Positions 9,448 through 18,011 of a stretch of DNA of 64,000 bases are shown here, in pieces. Made by a program: the position numbers and the translations under genes. Within the stretch, counting starts at the first letter, position 1; every line of letters starts with the position of its first letter. The stretch comes from Flavobacterium aquidurense (lineage in GTDB: Bacteria > Bacteroidota > Bacteroidia > Flavobacteriales > Flavobacteriaceae): contig NZ_JRLF01000006.1 in the NCBI RefSeq assembly GCF_001404985.1, positions 434,001-498,000 on the forward strand, written 5' to 3'. The notes below the pieces were generated by a model that had not been told where the DNA came from, ran no database searches, and saw only the letters and a list, made by a program, of their open reading frames with translations.

Positions 9448-12400
9448 TTAAAATTTAAGATTAACATTAAGGCTAAAACTTCTCGTCGTTGGCAACGCAA
9501 GACTTTCTAATCCCTGACCGTTTCCGGTATTAAATGCTGATTCAGGATCGATATTTGGTACATCTTTGTAGATAAAAAACAAATTACGGCCTACAGCAGT
9601 GATACTTGCCCCTTGAAAGCCCAGCTTTTTAGCAAATGACTTATTAAAATTATAAGCCAGTTTTACTTCTCTTAATTTTACAAAAGTTGAACTGTAAATA
9701 TAAGCTTCACTAATATTGTATGATGCTTTGTAATATTCCTGCGCACTAAGTATCGAAGTATTTGGAGTTCCGTCAGCATATACACCATTAAAGATCATTC
9801 CGTCATCATAAACAGGTACACCACCCGGAGCAGCAGCTCCGGCAGGAAGCAACGTTTTAGTAGTTCCGGTACTTGTTGTTGTTACATAGTAATTTAAACC
9901 TCCATTTGCAGCATCACGACCCGGAAGAGTCTGCTCTAAAACACCAGTATAATTTCCTGTTCTGTTCGTTCCTGAAAAAAGTTCTCCACCTACGCGGGCA
10001 TCAACAAGAAATGAAAATTCAAAATTTTTATAGGTCAAAGTGTTTGTAACACCTCCCAAAAAGTCCGGAGTATAATGCCCTAATACTCTTTTTTGAGGAT
10101 CTGCTTGTGGTAATCCATTTGCTCCCACTACTATATTTCCATTGGCGTCGCGTAAATAAGCTGTACCATAAAGCGCACCATACGCTTGTCCTACAGATGC
10201 CAGTACATCAACACCTCCAGAAGTGGCAATGGTATAGTTCTGAATCTGTTTTTCATAGTCAAGAACCTCTACTTTGCTTATATTCTTAGAATAATTTACC
10301 CCTACATTCCATTTGAAATTATCCGTTTGAACAGGAGTTCCATCCAACTGAATTTCGATACCGTGGTTGTTTATTTTACCTGCATTGATTAATTGTGAAT
10401 CATAACCACTAGCATTAGTCGTTTTTATTTCCAGAATCTGGTCAAAACTATTCGTGTTGTAGTAAGCAAAATCAAGGTGTAATCTGTTTTTCCAGAAAGA
10501 AGATTCTAAACCTACTTCAGTAGAACGGGTTGTTTCCGGTTTCAGGTTTTCATTCAGTTTCTTTTTAGATGAAGTCTGAATTGGGTTTCCGTCAAACGCA
10601 GTCTGAAAATTATAAACTGTATTCAATTGGTACGGATCTGCATCATTACCAACTTCAGACCAACCACCACGTAATTTTAAGAAATCAAGTGTGTTACTTT
10701 TTATATTCAAAGCATCAGATAATACTAAACTTCCACTAACAGAAGGATAAAAATAAGAACGGTTACTGCTTGGTAATGTCGATGACCAGTCGTTACGTCC
10801 GGTTACGTTTAAAAAAGCATAGTTTTTATATCCCAATTGTGCCGAAGCATAGGCACTGTATACTTTTAATTCTGAGAATACATTTGATGAAGTCAACGGA
10901 TCTCGAGAATTCGTCAAAGTATATAAATCCGGAACAGCCAAACGCGGTGCTTTTTGATAATTGTTTGCATCACTATGATTACGTACGTTGAATCCGGCAA
11001 GCGCATCTACGCTAAAATCATCATTCACTTTTTTAGTATATTGCAAAATACCTTCTGTATTTCTCTCGTCTACAGTATAAGCATCTTCCGCATAGGATCC
11101 AAAAGGTGTTCCGTTTGTACCATATTTAATCGTGTATTTTCTGCGGTCATTATAATAATCAACTCCAGTGCGGAATTTAAAAAGAAGACCATCAATAATC
11201 TTTGCTTCTAAATGGATATCTCCTATAAAACGGTTACGTTGTTGACTGGTAGTGTTATAATAAGCATTCCAATACGGGTTACTATAATAACTGTTATTCC
11301 AGTTTACATCTCTATTATTTCTAAGCTGATCTGTATCTACCTGACGCCCGAACCAAAGAAACTGAAGCATTACACCCGCAGCACGGTTACCTGATGGTCC
11401 GCCCGGTAATGTTGGCGCCGTAGTAACAATATAATTTCCTGTTACCCCTACTTTTATGCTTTTTGTTATTTGATAGTTTGTATTTACAGTAAAATTAGTT
11501 TTGTTTATTTCACTGTTAGGTACTGTTCCTAATTGCTTTTGATTGTTTACTCCTAAACGAAAATCTGATTTCTCATCTGATTTGGCGATAGAAATACTAT
11601 TATCATACGTAAGTCCTGTATTAAAGAAGTTTTTCACATTATCAGGATGAGCCACAAAAGGTACAGCTACTCCATTCGAATTAAACTGAGGAATAAGACG
11701 TCCGTCCATTTTAGGTCCCCAACTTTCATCAACCCCATCATTAATTCCGCCTCCTTTACCATCTACATAACTAAATCTTCCATTTGATCCTTGTCCAAAT
11801 GTATTTTGAAATTTAGGCAAACTCGCCACTTGAGAGATTGTGATACCTGAATTAAAAGTTATTCCCAATCCTTGTTGGCTTTTTCCTGATTTTGTAGTGA
11901 TAAGAACCACACCATGTGCAGCACGTGATCCGTAAAGTGCAGCAGCATTTGGTCCTTTTAATACTGTTATTGTTTCGATATCCTGCGGATTCAAATCGGA
12001 AACTGCATTTCTAAAATCGCGCGACGCTACAGCCCCACCAGCACTGCTCAACTGTGAGTTATCTACCGGAACTCCGTCGACTACAAATAATGGCTGGTTG
12101 TTTCCTGAAATAGAGGTTTCACCACGAATAATAATACGTGAAGATCCCATATCTCCTTGTGAATTCGTGATACGTACTCCTGCGAGTTTACCACTAAGAC
12201 TGTTTAAAAAATTGGTCTCTTTTGTGTCTGACAATTCCTTGCCTTTAAGTGACTGAGTGGTATATCCTAATGATTTCTTTTCTTTTGTTATACCCAATGC
12301 TGTAACCACAACTTCAGATAATGCGTTTTGTTCCTGAGTAAGGGCAACAGTAACCGGATTTGAATTCACCACGATTTCTGTTTTTTTATATCCCAAATAA

Positions 12401-12648
12401 CTCACGATTAAGGTATAAGGAAACTTTTGTCCGGTCTGGAAATAAAACTTTCCATCAAAATCTGTTACGGCACCGTGTGTAGTACCTTTTATGTTTATTG
12501 AAGCGCCAATAACAGGCTCTTTTGTAACGTCATCGATTACTATTCCTTCAAGTTTGGACTGAATTAACGGCTTGGTTTCCTGAGCTTTAATTCCTATGGA
12601 AATTAACAAAATGCAAAACCATGCATATCTATTTAATTTTTTTTTCAT
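9448..12648 (-). CDS. SusC/RagA-family TonB-dependent outer-membrane transporter
   Basis: 1066 residues with a signal peptide ending near IGIKAQE, a carboxypeptidase-regulatory-like domain (about 34-115, GIVIDDVTKEPVIGASI), a TonB-box-like stretch, the plug (about 120-255, with the LNPQDIETITVLKGPNAAAL and GSRAAHGVVLITTK motifs) and a 22-strand barrel closing in SFSLNVNLKF. It imports a ligand handed over by the SusD partner, powered by TonB. It is the first structural gene of the unit, preceded by a long leader containing a Cys-Cys mini-ORF and a hairpin. The arylsulfatase to the left and the cysteine leader make sulfur supply a possible role, but this is inference. Confidence 0.95.
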   Translation of the reverse strand: MKKKLNRYAWFCILLISIGIKAQETKPLIQSKLEGIVIDDVTKEPVIGASINIKGTTHGAVTDFDGKFYFQTGQKFPYTLIVSYLGYKKTEIVVNSNPVTVALTQEQNALSEVVVTALGITKEKKSLGYTTQSLKGKELSDTKETNFLNSLSGKLAGVRITNSQGDMGSSRIIIRGETSISGNNQPLFVVDGVPVDNSQLSSAGGAVASRDFRNAVSDLNPQDIETITVLKGPNAAALYGSRAAHGVVLITTKSGKSQQGLGITFNSGITISQVASLPKFQNTFGQGSNGRFSYVDGKGGGINDGVDESWGPKMDGRLIPQFNSNGVAVPFVAHPDNVKNFFNTGLTYDNSISIAKSDEKSDFRLGVNNQKQLGTVPNSEINKTNFTVNTNYQITKSIKVGVTGNYIVTTAPTLPGGPSGNRAAGVMLQFLWFGRQVDTDQLRNNRDVNWNNSYYSNPYWNAYYNTTSQQRNRFIGDIHLEAKIIDGLLFKFRTGVDYYNDRRKYTIKYGTNGTPFGSYAEDAYTVDERNTEGILQYTKKVNDDFSVDALAGFNVRNHSDANNYQKAPRLAVPDLYTLTNSRDPLTSSNVFSELKVYSAYASAQLGYKNYAFLNVTGRNDWSSTLPSSNRSYFYPSVSGSLVLSDALNIKSNTLDFLKLRGGWSEVGNDADPYQLNTVYNFQTAFDGNPIQTSSKKKLNENLKPETTRSTEVGLESSFWKNRLHLDFAYYNTNSFDQILEIKTTNASGYDSQLINAGKINNHGIEIQLDGTPVQTDNFKWNVGVNYSKNISKVEVLDYEKQIQNYTIATSGGVDVLASVGQAYGALYGTAYLRDANGNIVVGANGLPQADPQKRVLGHYTPDFLGGVTNTLTYKNFEFSFLVDARVGGELFSGTNRTGNYTGVLEQTLPGRDAANGGLNYYVTTTSTGTTKTLLPAGAAAPGGVPVYDDGMIFNGVYADGTPNTSILSAQEYYKASYNISEAYIYSSTFVKLREVKLAYNFNKSFAKKLGFQGASITAVGRNLFFIYKDVPNIDPESAFNTGNGQGLESLALPTTRSFSLNVNLKF

Positions 12649-12741
12649 TACTTTGTTTTAGTTTAATAATAAGGTGAGCCGAAAACGGATTTACTCTATT
12701 CTCGCTTTCCTTACAGAGATGTACAATTTCTTTAAGCTTCG

Positions 12742-12772
12742 CCATTTCTGCTGCAACAGAAATGGTTTTTTT
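12742..12772 (+). terminator. Hairpin with plus-strand T-tract inside the susC leader
   Basis: Perfect 9-bp arms CCATTTCTG (12742-12750) and CAGAAATGG (12757-12765), a 6-base loop, then seven T on the plus strand. No plus-strand gene precedes it. On the minus strand the same hairpin lies directly after the stop of the Cys-Cys leader peptide, so it could be an attenuator part or end an antisense RNA. Confidence 0.6.
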
Positions 12773-12797
12773 ATCTGCAACACATTCGTTTTTTCAT
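12771..12797 (-). CDS. Candidate leader peptide MKKRMCCR upstream of susC
   Basis: Nine codons including the stop, ATG at 12797-12795 and TAA at 12773-12771, encoding M-K-K-R-M-C-C-R. It lies 122 bases upstream of the susC start, and its stop abuts a perfect 9-bp hairpin. Tandem Cys codons followed by structure resemble amino-acid-responsive leader peptides, in which ribosome stalling at scarce-residue codons switches downstream expression. A short ORF of this size can occur by chance; position, basic composition and the adjoining hairpin raise its credibility. Too short for any homology argument. Confidence 0.45.
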   Translation of the reverse strand: MKKRMCCR

Positions 12798-13037
12798 TTT
12801 TACTTATTTTTGAATTACTATTATTTTGAAAAGGTTTCTACAAGATTTTAACCCTGAAATTCAGGCTCCGTCTTATTAAATATTTTTGTGATTTAGATTT
12901 TGAAGAATTTTCAACAGCAGCAAATTATAAGGCTTAGATTGCGAAATGGTTATTGCCTGCTCAAAAAATGAAAATTTATATACTGCTTTTTATTGTTTTG
13001 TTTTAATCCTATTTTAAATTCTACCAATTTGATAGAA

Positions 13038-13045
13038 CAAAAGTA
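13038..13045 (-). promoter_or_regulatory. Candidate -7 element of the susC leader transcript
   Basis: Reads TACTTTTG on the minus strand, matching TAnnTTTG. It would give a leader of roughly 380 bases carrying the Cys-Cys peptide. No clear -33 TTG at the right distance, so tentative. Confidence 0.35.
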
Positions 13046-13197
13046 TGTTAAAAATATTAACCCTAAAATTTTAATCGTTTTTTTTGTAAAAAAAATGTTA
13101 ATTAAAATTTTACTAAAATTTTAGATCTCTGTAAATAAAGGACTTAGCACATATACCATTTTCTTTAGCGTGTAAGATTTTTTTTAAAACTATAGCA

Positions 13198-13318
13198 GCG
13201 AATACTCAATACTACTACTAAATTCGCGCTCTTAGTAGTACTAAAACGATTTAACAATAAAGATTACATTATAAAATTTTCGATTATTTTTAAATTCTCT
13301 CCTACTTCGTAATCTTTA
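13198..13318. ncRNA. Candidate structured element with H-type pseudoknot
   Basis: Stem 1 pairs GCGAAT (13198-13203) with ATTCGC (13223-13228). Stem 2 pairs TACTACTAA (13214-13222) with TTAGTAGTA (13233-13241). The strands interleave with no base between 13222 and 13223, the geometry of an H-type pseudoknot. A further 9-bp pair AAAGATTAC (13260-13268) and GTAATCTTT (13310-13318) lies just downstream. The strand and any transcript are unknown. The TACTAA/TTAGTA half-sites could instead be a DNA operator. Confidence 0.3.
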
Positions 13319-13536
13319 ATTAATTAAGAAATATGAGAATCACAGGCTTTGAAATCTAAAATAAAGAACATCAAATACTTAGAAAATCATATGAGAAACC
13401 TGAAAAAAATTAAGATATTACTTATTAACAATTTTAAATAATAATCAGATATATCTTGTTATAAATTATATTTAATGTATAAATTGTGCACACTAAATGG
13501 ACTAATTATTAACATTAAAACTATAATAAATTCTTC

Positions 13537-14883
13537 ATGAAAAATTTACAAGAAGCATCAGATCGCTGGAAAAAAGAAGGAACCGAGTACAAAACCGCCA
13601 TTAATGAATGGCTGGATATTATCTACATTCAAAAAGAAAATCCAACAACAGAATGTCCCGAAGAAACCAGAAAAGACATGGGAGATTATGTTCTGGAACA
13701 ACTCATTGAACATAACAACAATGGCAAGCACAAAGAATTTCGTGATTTGTTTCCTCCTGATAATGATCCGCTTTCTGATATTTTAGATGATTCAATGTGG
13801 TACAAAGTACGAAAAGTAGCCATATTAGATGATAATCGAATAATAGCGAAATTAGGAGATTATTATGAATGGCAGGGTGTTTATAGCATTAAGGATGACG
13901 AAATAACATTATTAGATGACTTAATTGGGTTTGGTTTTAGTGAGAATAAAAAATACTTTGCAAAAGTTTATCATGCCAAAATTGAAGTACACGAAGGCTG
14001 GGACGGAGCAATAATAGCCGCTTTTGATTTGCCGGACAATCTGACTATCGAACAACTTCAATACGAAAGTATAGAAGTTTTTTCTACAGGTAAACAAGTT
14101 GTGTTAATCACTTATAACGGTATTTTTGTAATTAATGAAAATGGTTTTGAATTAATTCACGGAAGTCTTCTGGCAGATCAAGAAACCGAAGGTGATGAAG
14201 AAGAAGAAAACGAAGAAGAAAACGAAGAATATGAAGAAGAATCTAAATACCAATTTCTTCATTATCCACATGCTGCCCTTTCGCCTGATGATAAATACAT
14301 TACCGTAGGATCGCAGAGTTCATCGCATATTGTGCTGATGCAGCAAAATCAAAAATGGGTAGAAACTGCCAATATAGAACAACGCTCATCTTATCCTAAT
14401 ATAGCGTGTTTTAATTATAAATTTCAACCGCCTTTGCTTGCTTTGAGTTCTTGCCATTTTTCACGCAGCGGAACTTTGGGTGTTTTTCTGGACAAACTTG
14501 AAGGTTTGCAAGCTTCCGGTTATGATATGGATAGCGATGCACTTTTTGTTGTAGACGACAGAAGATGGATATTTAGTATGTATGCGTCAGCTCATGGATT
14601 TTATCTGGGATCAAATGATGGTTATTTATGGCTAAAGGTAAGTGATGAAAAATCACATTACACACATATAGGCGGCACAATTATGTCTATAGATGTCGCA
14701 CCAGACAGGCAGCATATTGTTTTGGGTACAGCATCAGGACAAATAATTGTATTGCGCTGGGAAAATATAACACCGGTCGAAGGAAAAAACAATCGCGTAG
14801 ATCCTTACCTTATTACAAACTTACCGGTGGTCGACGAAAAAAGATACCTTTTCAGGAATGGAAATGAACCTTTGATCTGGTAA
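13537..14883 (+). CDS. Cytoplasmic beta-propeller-like protein, unknown function
   Basis: 448 residues without signal peptide or membrane segment. The N-terminal 90 residues are helical and charged. The rest shows repeated blade-like patterns (VAILDDNRIIAKLGDYYEWQGVYSI, HAALSPDDKYITVGSQSSSHI, SIDVAPDRQHIVLGTASGQIIVLRW), typical of WD40-like propellers. An acidic low-complexity stretch of Glu/Asp (about residues 217-233) interrupts one blade loop. I do not recognise a named family; a protein-interaction scaffold is the most that can be said. Single-gene unit ending at the terminator at 14921. Confidence 0.75.
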   Translation: MKNLQEASDRWKKEGTEYKTAINEWLDIIYIQKENPTTECPEETRKDMGDYVLEQLIEHNNNGKHKEFRDLFPPDNDPLSDILDDSMWYKVRKVAILDDNRIIAKLGDYYEWQGVYSIKDDEITLLDDLIGFGFSENKKYFAKVYHAKIEVHEGWDGAIIAAFDLPDNLTIEQLQYESIEVFSTGKQVVLITYNGIFVINENGFELIHGSLLADQETEGDEEEENEEENEEYEEESKYQFLHYPHAALSPDDKYITVGSQSSSHIVLMQQNQKWVETANIEQRSSYPNIACFNYKFQPPLLALSSCHFSRSGTLGVFLDKLEGLQASGYDMDSDALFVVDDRRWIFSMYASAHGFYLGSNDGYLWLKVSDEKSHYTHIGGTIMSIDVAPDRQHIVLGTASGQIIVLRWENITPVEGKNNRVDPYLITNLPVVDEKRYLFRNGNEPLIW

Positions 14884-14920
14884 TAAACAGTTTAATTACA
14901 CTTTAAAAATATTTTAAAAA

Positions 14921-14952
14921 AAATGCTAAACTTAATTGTTTAGCATTTTTTT
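14921..14952. terminator. Bidirectional intrinsic terminator
   Basis: ATGCTAAAC (14923-14931) pairs perfectly with GTTTAGCAT (14938-14946), with an A-tract before and a T-tract after. Shared by the convergent genes ending at 14883 and 15018. Confidence 0.85.
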
Positions 14953-15017
14953 ATCTCTGTTTTTTAATCTGTAAATTTTATTTAACTAGATTTTTTTGCT
15001 GTAATAATTACAGGATT

Positions 15018-16022
15018 CTATTGTATTTTAACCAGTTCTACTCTACGATTTTCTGCTTTATTTTCTTCGGTATCATTAGCTTTTAAAGGTTTTGAAGATC
15101 CAAATCCTTTTGCTTTTAATCTTTGTATGTCAATTCCTTTTGCTGCCAGCGCATACATTACAGTATTGGCTCTTTGGGTTGAAAGCGCTTGATTTCTGGT
15201 TTCAGTACCGGAGTTATCCGTATGACCTTCTATAGACAATTTTAGTTTTGGATCAGCATTTAACAAAGCAGCTATTTCGTCAACAATTTCTTGTCCGTCT
15301 TCTTGTAAAGAAGCTTTATCTGTATCAAAATTAATATGTAATATCGCTTTACCAGTCTTATCAATGTCGGTTTTCATTTGTGCAGCCGAATATTTTTTAA
15401 TTGTTTGCTCAAAATTTTTAAGCTCCATAATAAAAATATTTCCTTGTGCTGAATTCGATTGAATATTTACAATATATTTTTTCCCTCCATTTTTAAAAGC
15501 ATAAACCGCAAATGGTGAATCACTTTCTCTTAAAAGTCCGCTAGTACGTTTTTTTCCGTTCCATGAGTTTTTTTCTAATGCAGCCCTTTGCTTTTCATCT
15601 TCAGGAAACTCTCCTTTATAGATTTGTTTTGCCCCTATTTTATCCAGGTAATCATAATAACTTTTGTCAAAAAGTTTTTGGTTAAAATCTTTACCGTCAG
15701 CACCTTCAAATGATAAGATTCCAAGTTTTCCCTCGGAAGTATAAATACTGCTGCCTGTATAGTTTTGCATGGTTTCATAATCAAAAAATTCAGAAAGCCC
15801 TTCTTTTTCATCACTTATCTTAAGTCCTGCGGGAGCAGTAAAAAAGGGGAAATTACCAATATCTTTGAGATCAGGAATTTCATTCCAGTTTATATCTTTT
15901 GAAACAGCTTGTTCTTTTGTGTTTTCTACTGTATCCGTTTGTATGTTTTGCCCCTCTTTTTTCTCGTTTTTACAAGAAAACATTAAAATTCCCAATAGTG
16001 CAACAATTGCTGTTTTTTTCAT
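15018..16022 (-). CDS. OmpA-family peptidoglycan-binding lipoprotein
   Basis: 334 residues. The signal peptide MKKTAIVALLGILMFSC ends in a lipobox (LMFSC). A unique region of about 200 residues is followed by an OmpA C-terminal domain (about 228-334): INFDTDKASLQEDGQEIVDEI, then SIEGHTDNSGT and ENRRVEL, which bind peptidoglycan diaminopimelate. It probably tethers the outer membrane to the wall or carries a ligand-binding N-terminal domain. Monocistronic; the 304-base upstream gap contains its promoter. Family secure, N-terminal role unknown. Confidence 0.92.
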   Translation of the reverse strand: MKKTAIVALLGILMFSCKNEKKEGQNIQTDTVENTKEQAVSKDINWNEIPDLKDIGNFPFFTAPAGLKISDEKEGLSEFFDYETMQNYTGSSIYTSEGKLGILSFEGADGKDFNQKLFDKSYYDYLDKIGAKQIYKGEFPEDEKQRAALEKNSWNGKKRTSGLLRESDSPFAVYAFKNGGKKYIVNIQSNSAQGNIFIMELKNFEQTIKKYSAAQMKTDIDKTGKAILHINFDTDKASLQEDGQEIVDEIAALLNADPKLKLSIEGHTDNSGTETRNQALSTQRANTVMYALAAKGIDIQRLKAKGFGSSKPLKANDTEENKAENRRVELVKIQ

Positions 16023-16326
16023 TTTTACAATTTTAGAATTATAGTTTTAAGTTGATTAAAAGATGTATTAAGGCAATCAAATATTCTTTAAATACTTATG
16101 AATAATCTGTTTATAGAGATCATATCTTTTATTATAGCTAATATATAATTATAATTTTTCATAATAAAGTGTTTTTTGTTACCATTAAAAATCAAAAAAC
16201 ATCTTATCATTAAAAAACATAAATAGTAAAAGTGGTACAGATTTTTTTGAATTCAGATTGCATAAAATTGATATGTTGTTCCTTAAAAAAAATTCTTATT
16301 TTTAACTAAACCTTCATTTTTTTATT
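16023..16326. other. Intergenic region, divergent promoters
   Basis: 304 AT-rich bases between the divergent OmpA-type gene and the methyltransferase. It contains a weak 8-bp inverted repeat GTTTTTTG (16171-16178) and CAAAAAAC (16193-16200) of low complexity. No gene seen. Confidence 0.6.
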
Positions 16327-17934
16327 ATGATCAACAAATCAGAACTCCGAAGTTCCATTTTCAGACATCTTGACGGCTTAGCTGTTGCGCCTGTAGCAAT
16401 AGCATTAAAGAACAATGCAGTATTAGATTTTATCCTGAAAAAAAAGCAGGTACAATTACCACAGCTTGTAACTGTTTTTAAAGCAAATGAAGGCTATCTT
16501 AATATTGGTTTGAGGATTTTGGCTTCTCAGGGATTTTTAGATTATGAAGTCGATAACAAAACACAGGAAATTACGATTTTGGTAAATGAAAAGACAGAAA
16601 TTGCTTTTTCGATGTTTCATCTGTATGAAGATGTGGTTGATTTATTACAGTTTTCTCTACAGTTTCATCCGCGTTTATTTGAAGATGTGCCTTTTGAAAA
16701 ACTCAATCTTATTTTTGAAAAATATAAAAAAAGATACGGAATCGAACCTTCAGATGATATCCTGACAAACAGCATTCAGGAACAGATTTTAAAACATATC
16801 GAAGGATACCTGATTGGACCTACAATAGTGCGTCTGGCTATGAAAGGAATGTTTCATAAATATTTTATGGAGACTTCTTTCAAACCCGAAGAGTTTCATA
16901 AATCTCCTGAAAATTTCAAAAAAATACTGGATTTTTTTACCCATCTTGGCTGGTTTCTCGAAAAAAACGGCAATTATCAATTTACCGAAATGGGTTTGTT
17001 TTTTGCAAAAAGAGCCAGTGCTTACGGAGTTACGGTTTCTTATTTGCCCACATTTGCCAGAATTGAAGAACTAATTTTTGGTGATCCTGCTGTATTAAGA
17101 ATGGTTGCCAATGGCGAAAATGAAATTCATGTTGATCGTGAAATGAATGTATGGGGAAGCGGCGGCGCGCACGACACTTATTTTAAAGTTGTAGATGAGA
17201 TTATCATTAAACTTTTTAATAGGCAAATCGAGGAACAGCCAAAAGGAATTCTGGATATGGGTTGTGGAAATGGGGCTTTTCTTCAGCACATTTTTGAAGT
17301 CATCGACAGGCAAACCTTACGAGGTAAAATGCTCGACGAATATCCGTTGTTTCTTGTTGGCGCAGATTATAATCAGGCTGCCCTTAAAATAACAAGGGCC
17401 AATCTTATAAAAGCTGATATCTGGGCAAAAGTTATTTGGGGAGATATCGGGCGCCCAAATCTATTATCAGATGACTTGAGAGAAAATTATAACATTGATC
17501 TGAAAGATTTACTCAACGTAAGGACTTTTTTAGATCATAACCGAATTTGGCAAGTTCCCAAACACATCGACGAAAACAGAATCAGTACCTCTACGGGTGC
17601 ATTTGCCTACAGAGGCAAAAGAATTAATAACAATCTTGTAGAAGATAATCTTCTCGAACATTTGCAAAAATGGTCGCCTTATGTGAGCAAATTCGGTTTG
17701 CTTTTGATAGAATTACATACTATAAATCCAAAACTAGCGGCGGCCAATTTAGGAAAAATTCCTGCCACAGCTTATGATGCTACTCATGGTTTTTCTGACC
17801 AGTATATCGTTGAGATAGATGTGTTTAATAACGTAGCTGCAGAAGCTGGATTGTTTCCCGATAAATCAATCTTCAAAAGATTCCCGGAAGCTGATTTTGC
17901 AACCGTAAGCATCAATTTATTAAAGGGACAATAA
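16327..17934 (+). CDS. SAM-dependent methyltransferase, AprA-related
   Basis: 535 residues. The N-terminal 150 residues look like a winged-helix dimerisation region of O-/C-methyltransferases (VAIALKNNAVLDFIL, LRILASQGFLDY). The class I Rossmann core starts with ILDMGCGNGAFLQHI near residue 313 (SAM loop), then LVGADYN and VIWGDIGRPN. A downstream LLNVRTFLDHNRIWQVP is reminiscent of the methyltransferase domains near AprA-type GNAT-like polyketide starter modules. No polyketide or peptide synthetase gene is nearby, so the substrate is unknown. It ends two bases before a copy of the hairpin terminator family. Methyltransferase sure; AprA relation from memory of the motif. Confidence 0.8.
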   Translation: MINKSELRSSIFRHLDGLAVAPVAIALKNNAVLDFILKKKQVQLPQLVTVFKANEGYLNIGLRILASQGFLDYEVDNKTQEITILVNEKTEIAFSMFHLYEDVVDLLQFSLQFHPRLFEDVPFEKLNLIFEKYKKRYGIEPSDDILTNSIQEQILKHIEGYLIGPTIVRLAMKGMFHKYFMETSFKPEEFHKSPENFKKILDFFTHLGWFLEKNGNYQFTEMGLFFAKRASAYGVTVSYLPTFARIEELIFGDPAVLRMVANGENEIHVDREMNVWGSGGAHDTYFKVVDEIIIKLFNRQIEEQPKGILDMGCGNGAFLQHIFEVIDRQTLRGKMLDEYPLFLVGADYNQAALKITRANLIKADIWAKVIWGDIGRPNLLSDDLRENYNIDLKDLLNVRTFLDHNRIWQVPKHIDENRISTSTGAFAYRGKRINNNLVEDNLLEHLQKWSPYVSKFGLLLIELHTINPKLAAANLGKIPATAYDATHGFSDQYIVEIDVFNNVAAEAGLFPDKSIFKRFPEADFATVSINLLKGQ

Positions 17935-17936
17935 AT

Positions 17937-17972
17937 AAAAAACCTCCAAAATCATTTGACTTTGGAGGTTTA
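17937..17972. terminator. Hairpin terminator repeat, copy 2
   Basis: CCTCCAAA - ATCATTTGAC - TTTGGAGG with flanking A and T tracts, between convergent genes ending at 17934 and 18012. Same arms and near-identical loop as the copy at 7886. Confidence 0.85.
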
Positions 17973-18011
17973 TAATTTTAAAACTCTAATTTAAATAAAA
18001 GAAAGCATAGA

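Larger units (their letters stand above)
12649..13536. other. 888-base noncoding region upstream of susC
   Basis: AT-rich and without a plausible protein gene apart from the MKKRMCCR mini-ORF. It contains the leader hairpin (12742-12772), a near-perfect palindrome CCTGAAATTCAGG (12853-12865), a minus-strand -7-like TACTTTTG (13038-13045) and a cluster of inverted repeats at 13198-13318. It must also hold the promoter of the gene at 13537. Confidence 0.7.

Noticed and set aside
12649..12870. SAM-I or other known riboswitch in the susC leader
   Set aside because: I found no core motifs of SAM-I, cobalamin, TPP or preQ1 switches in the leader; the Cys-Cys peptide and hairpin explain the layout better.
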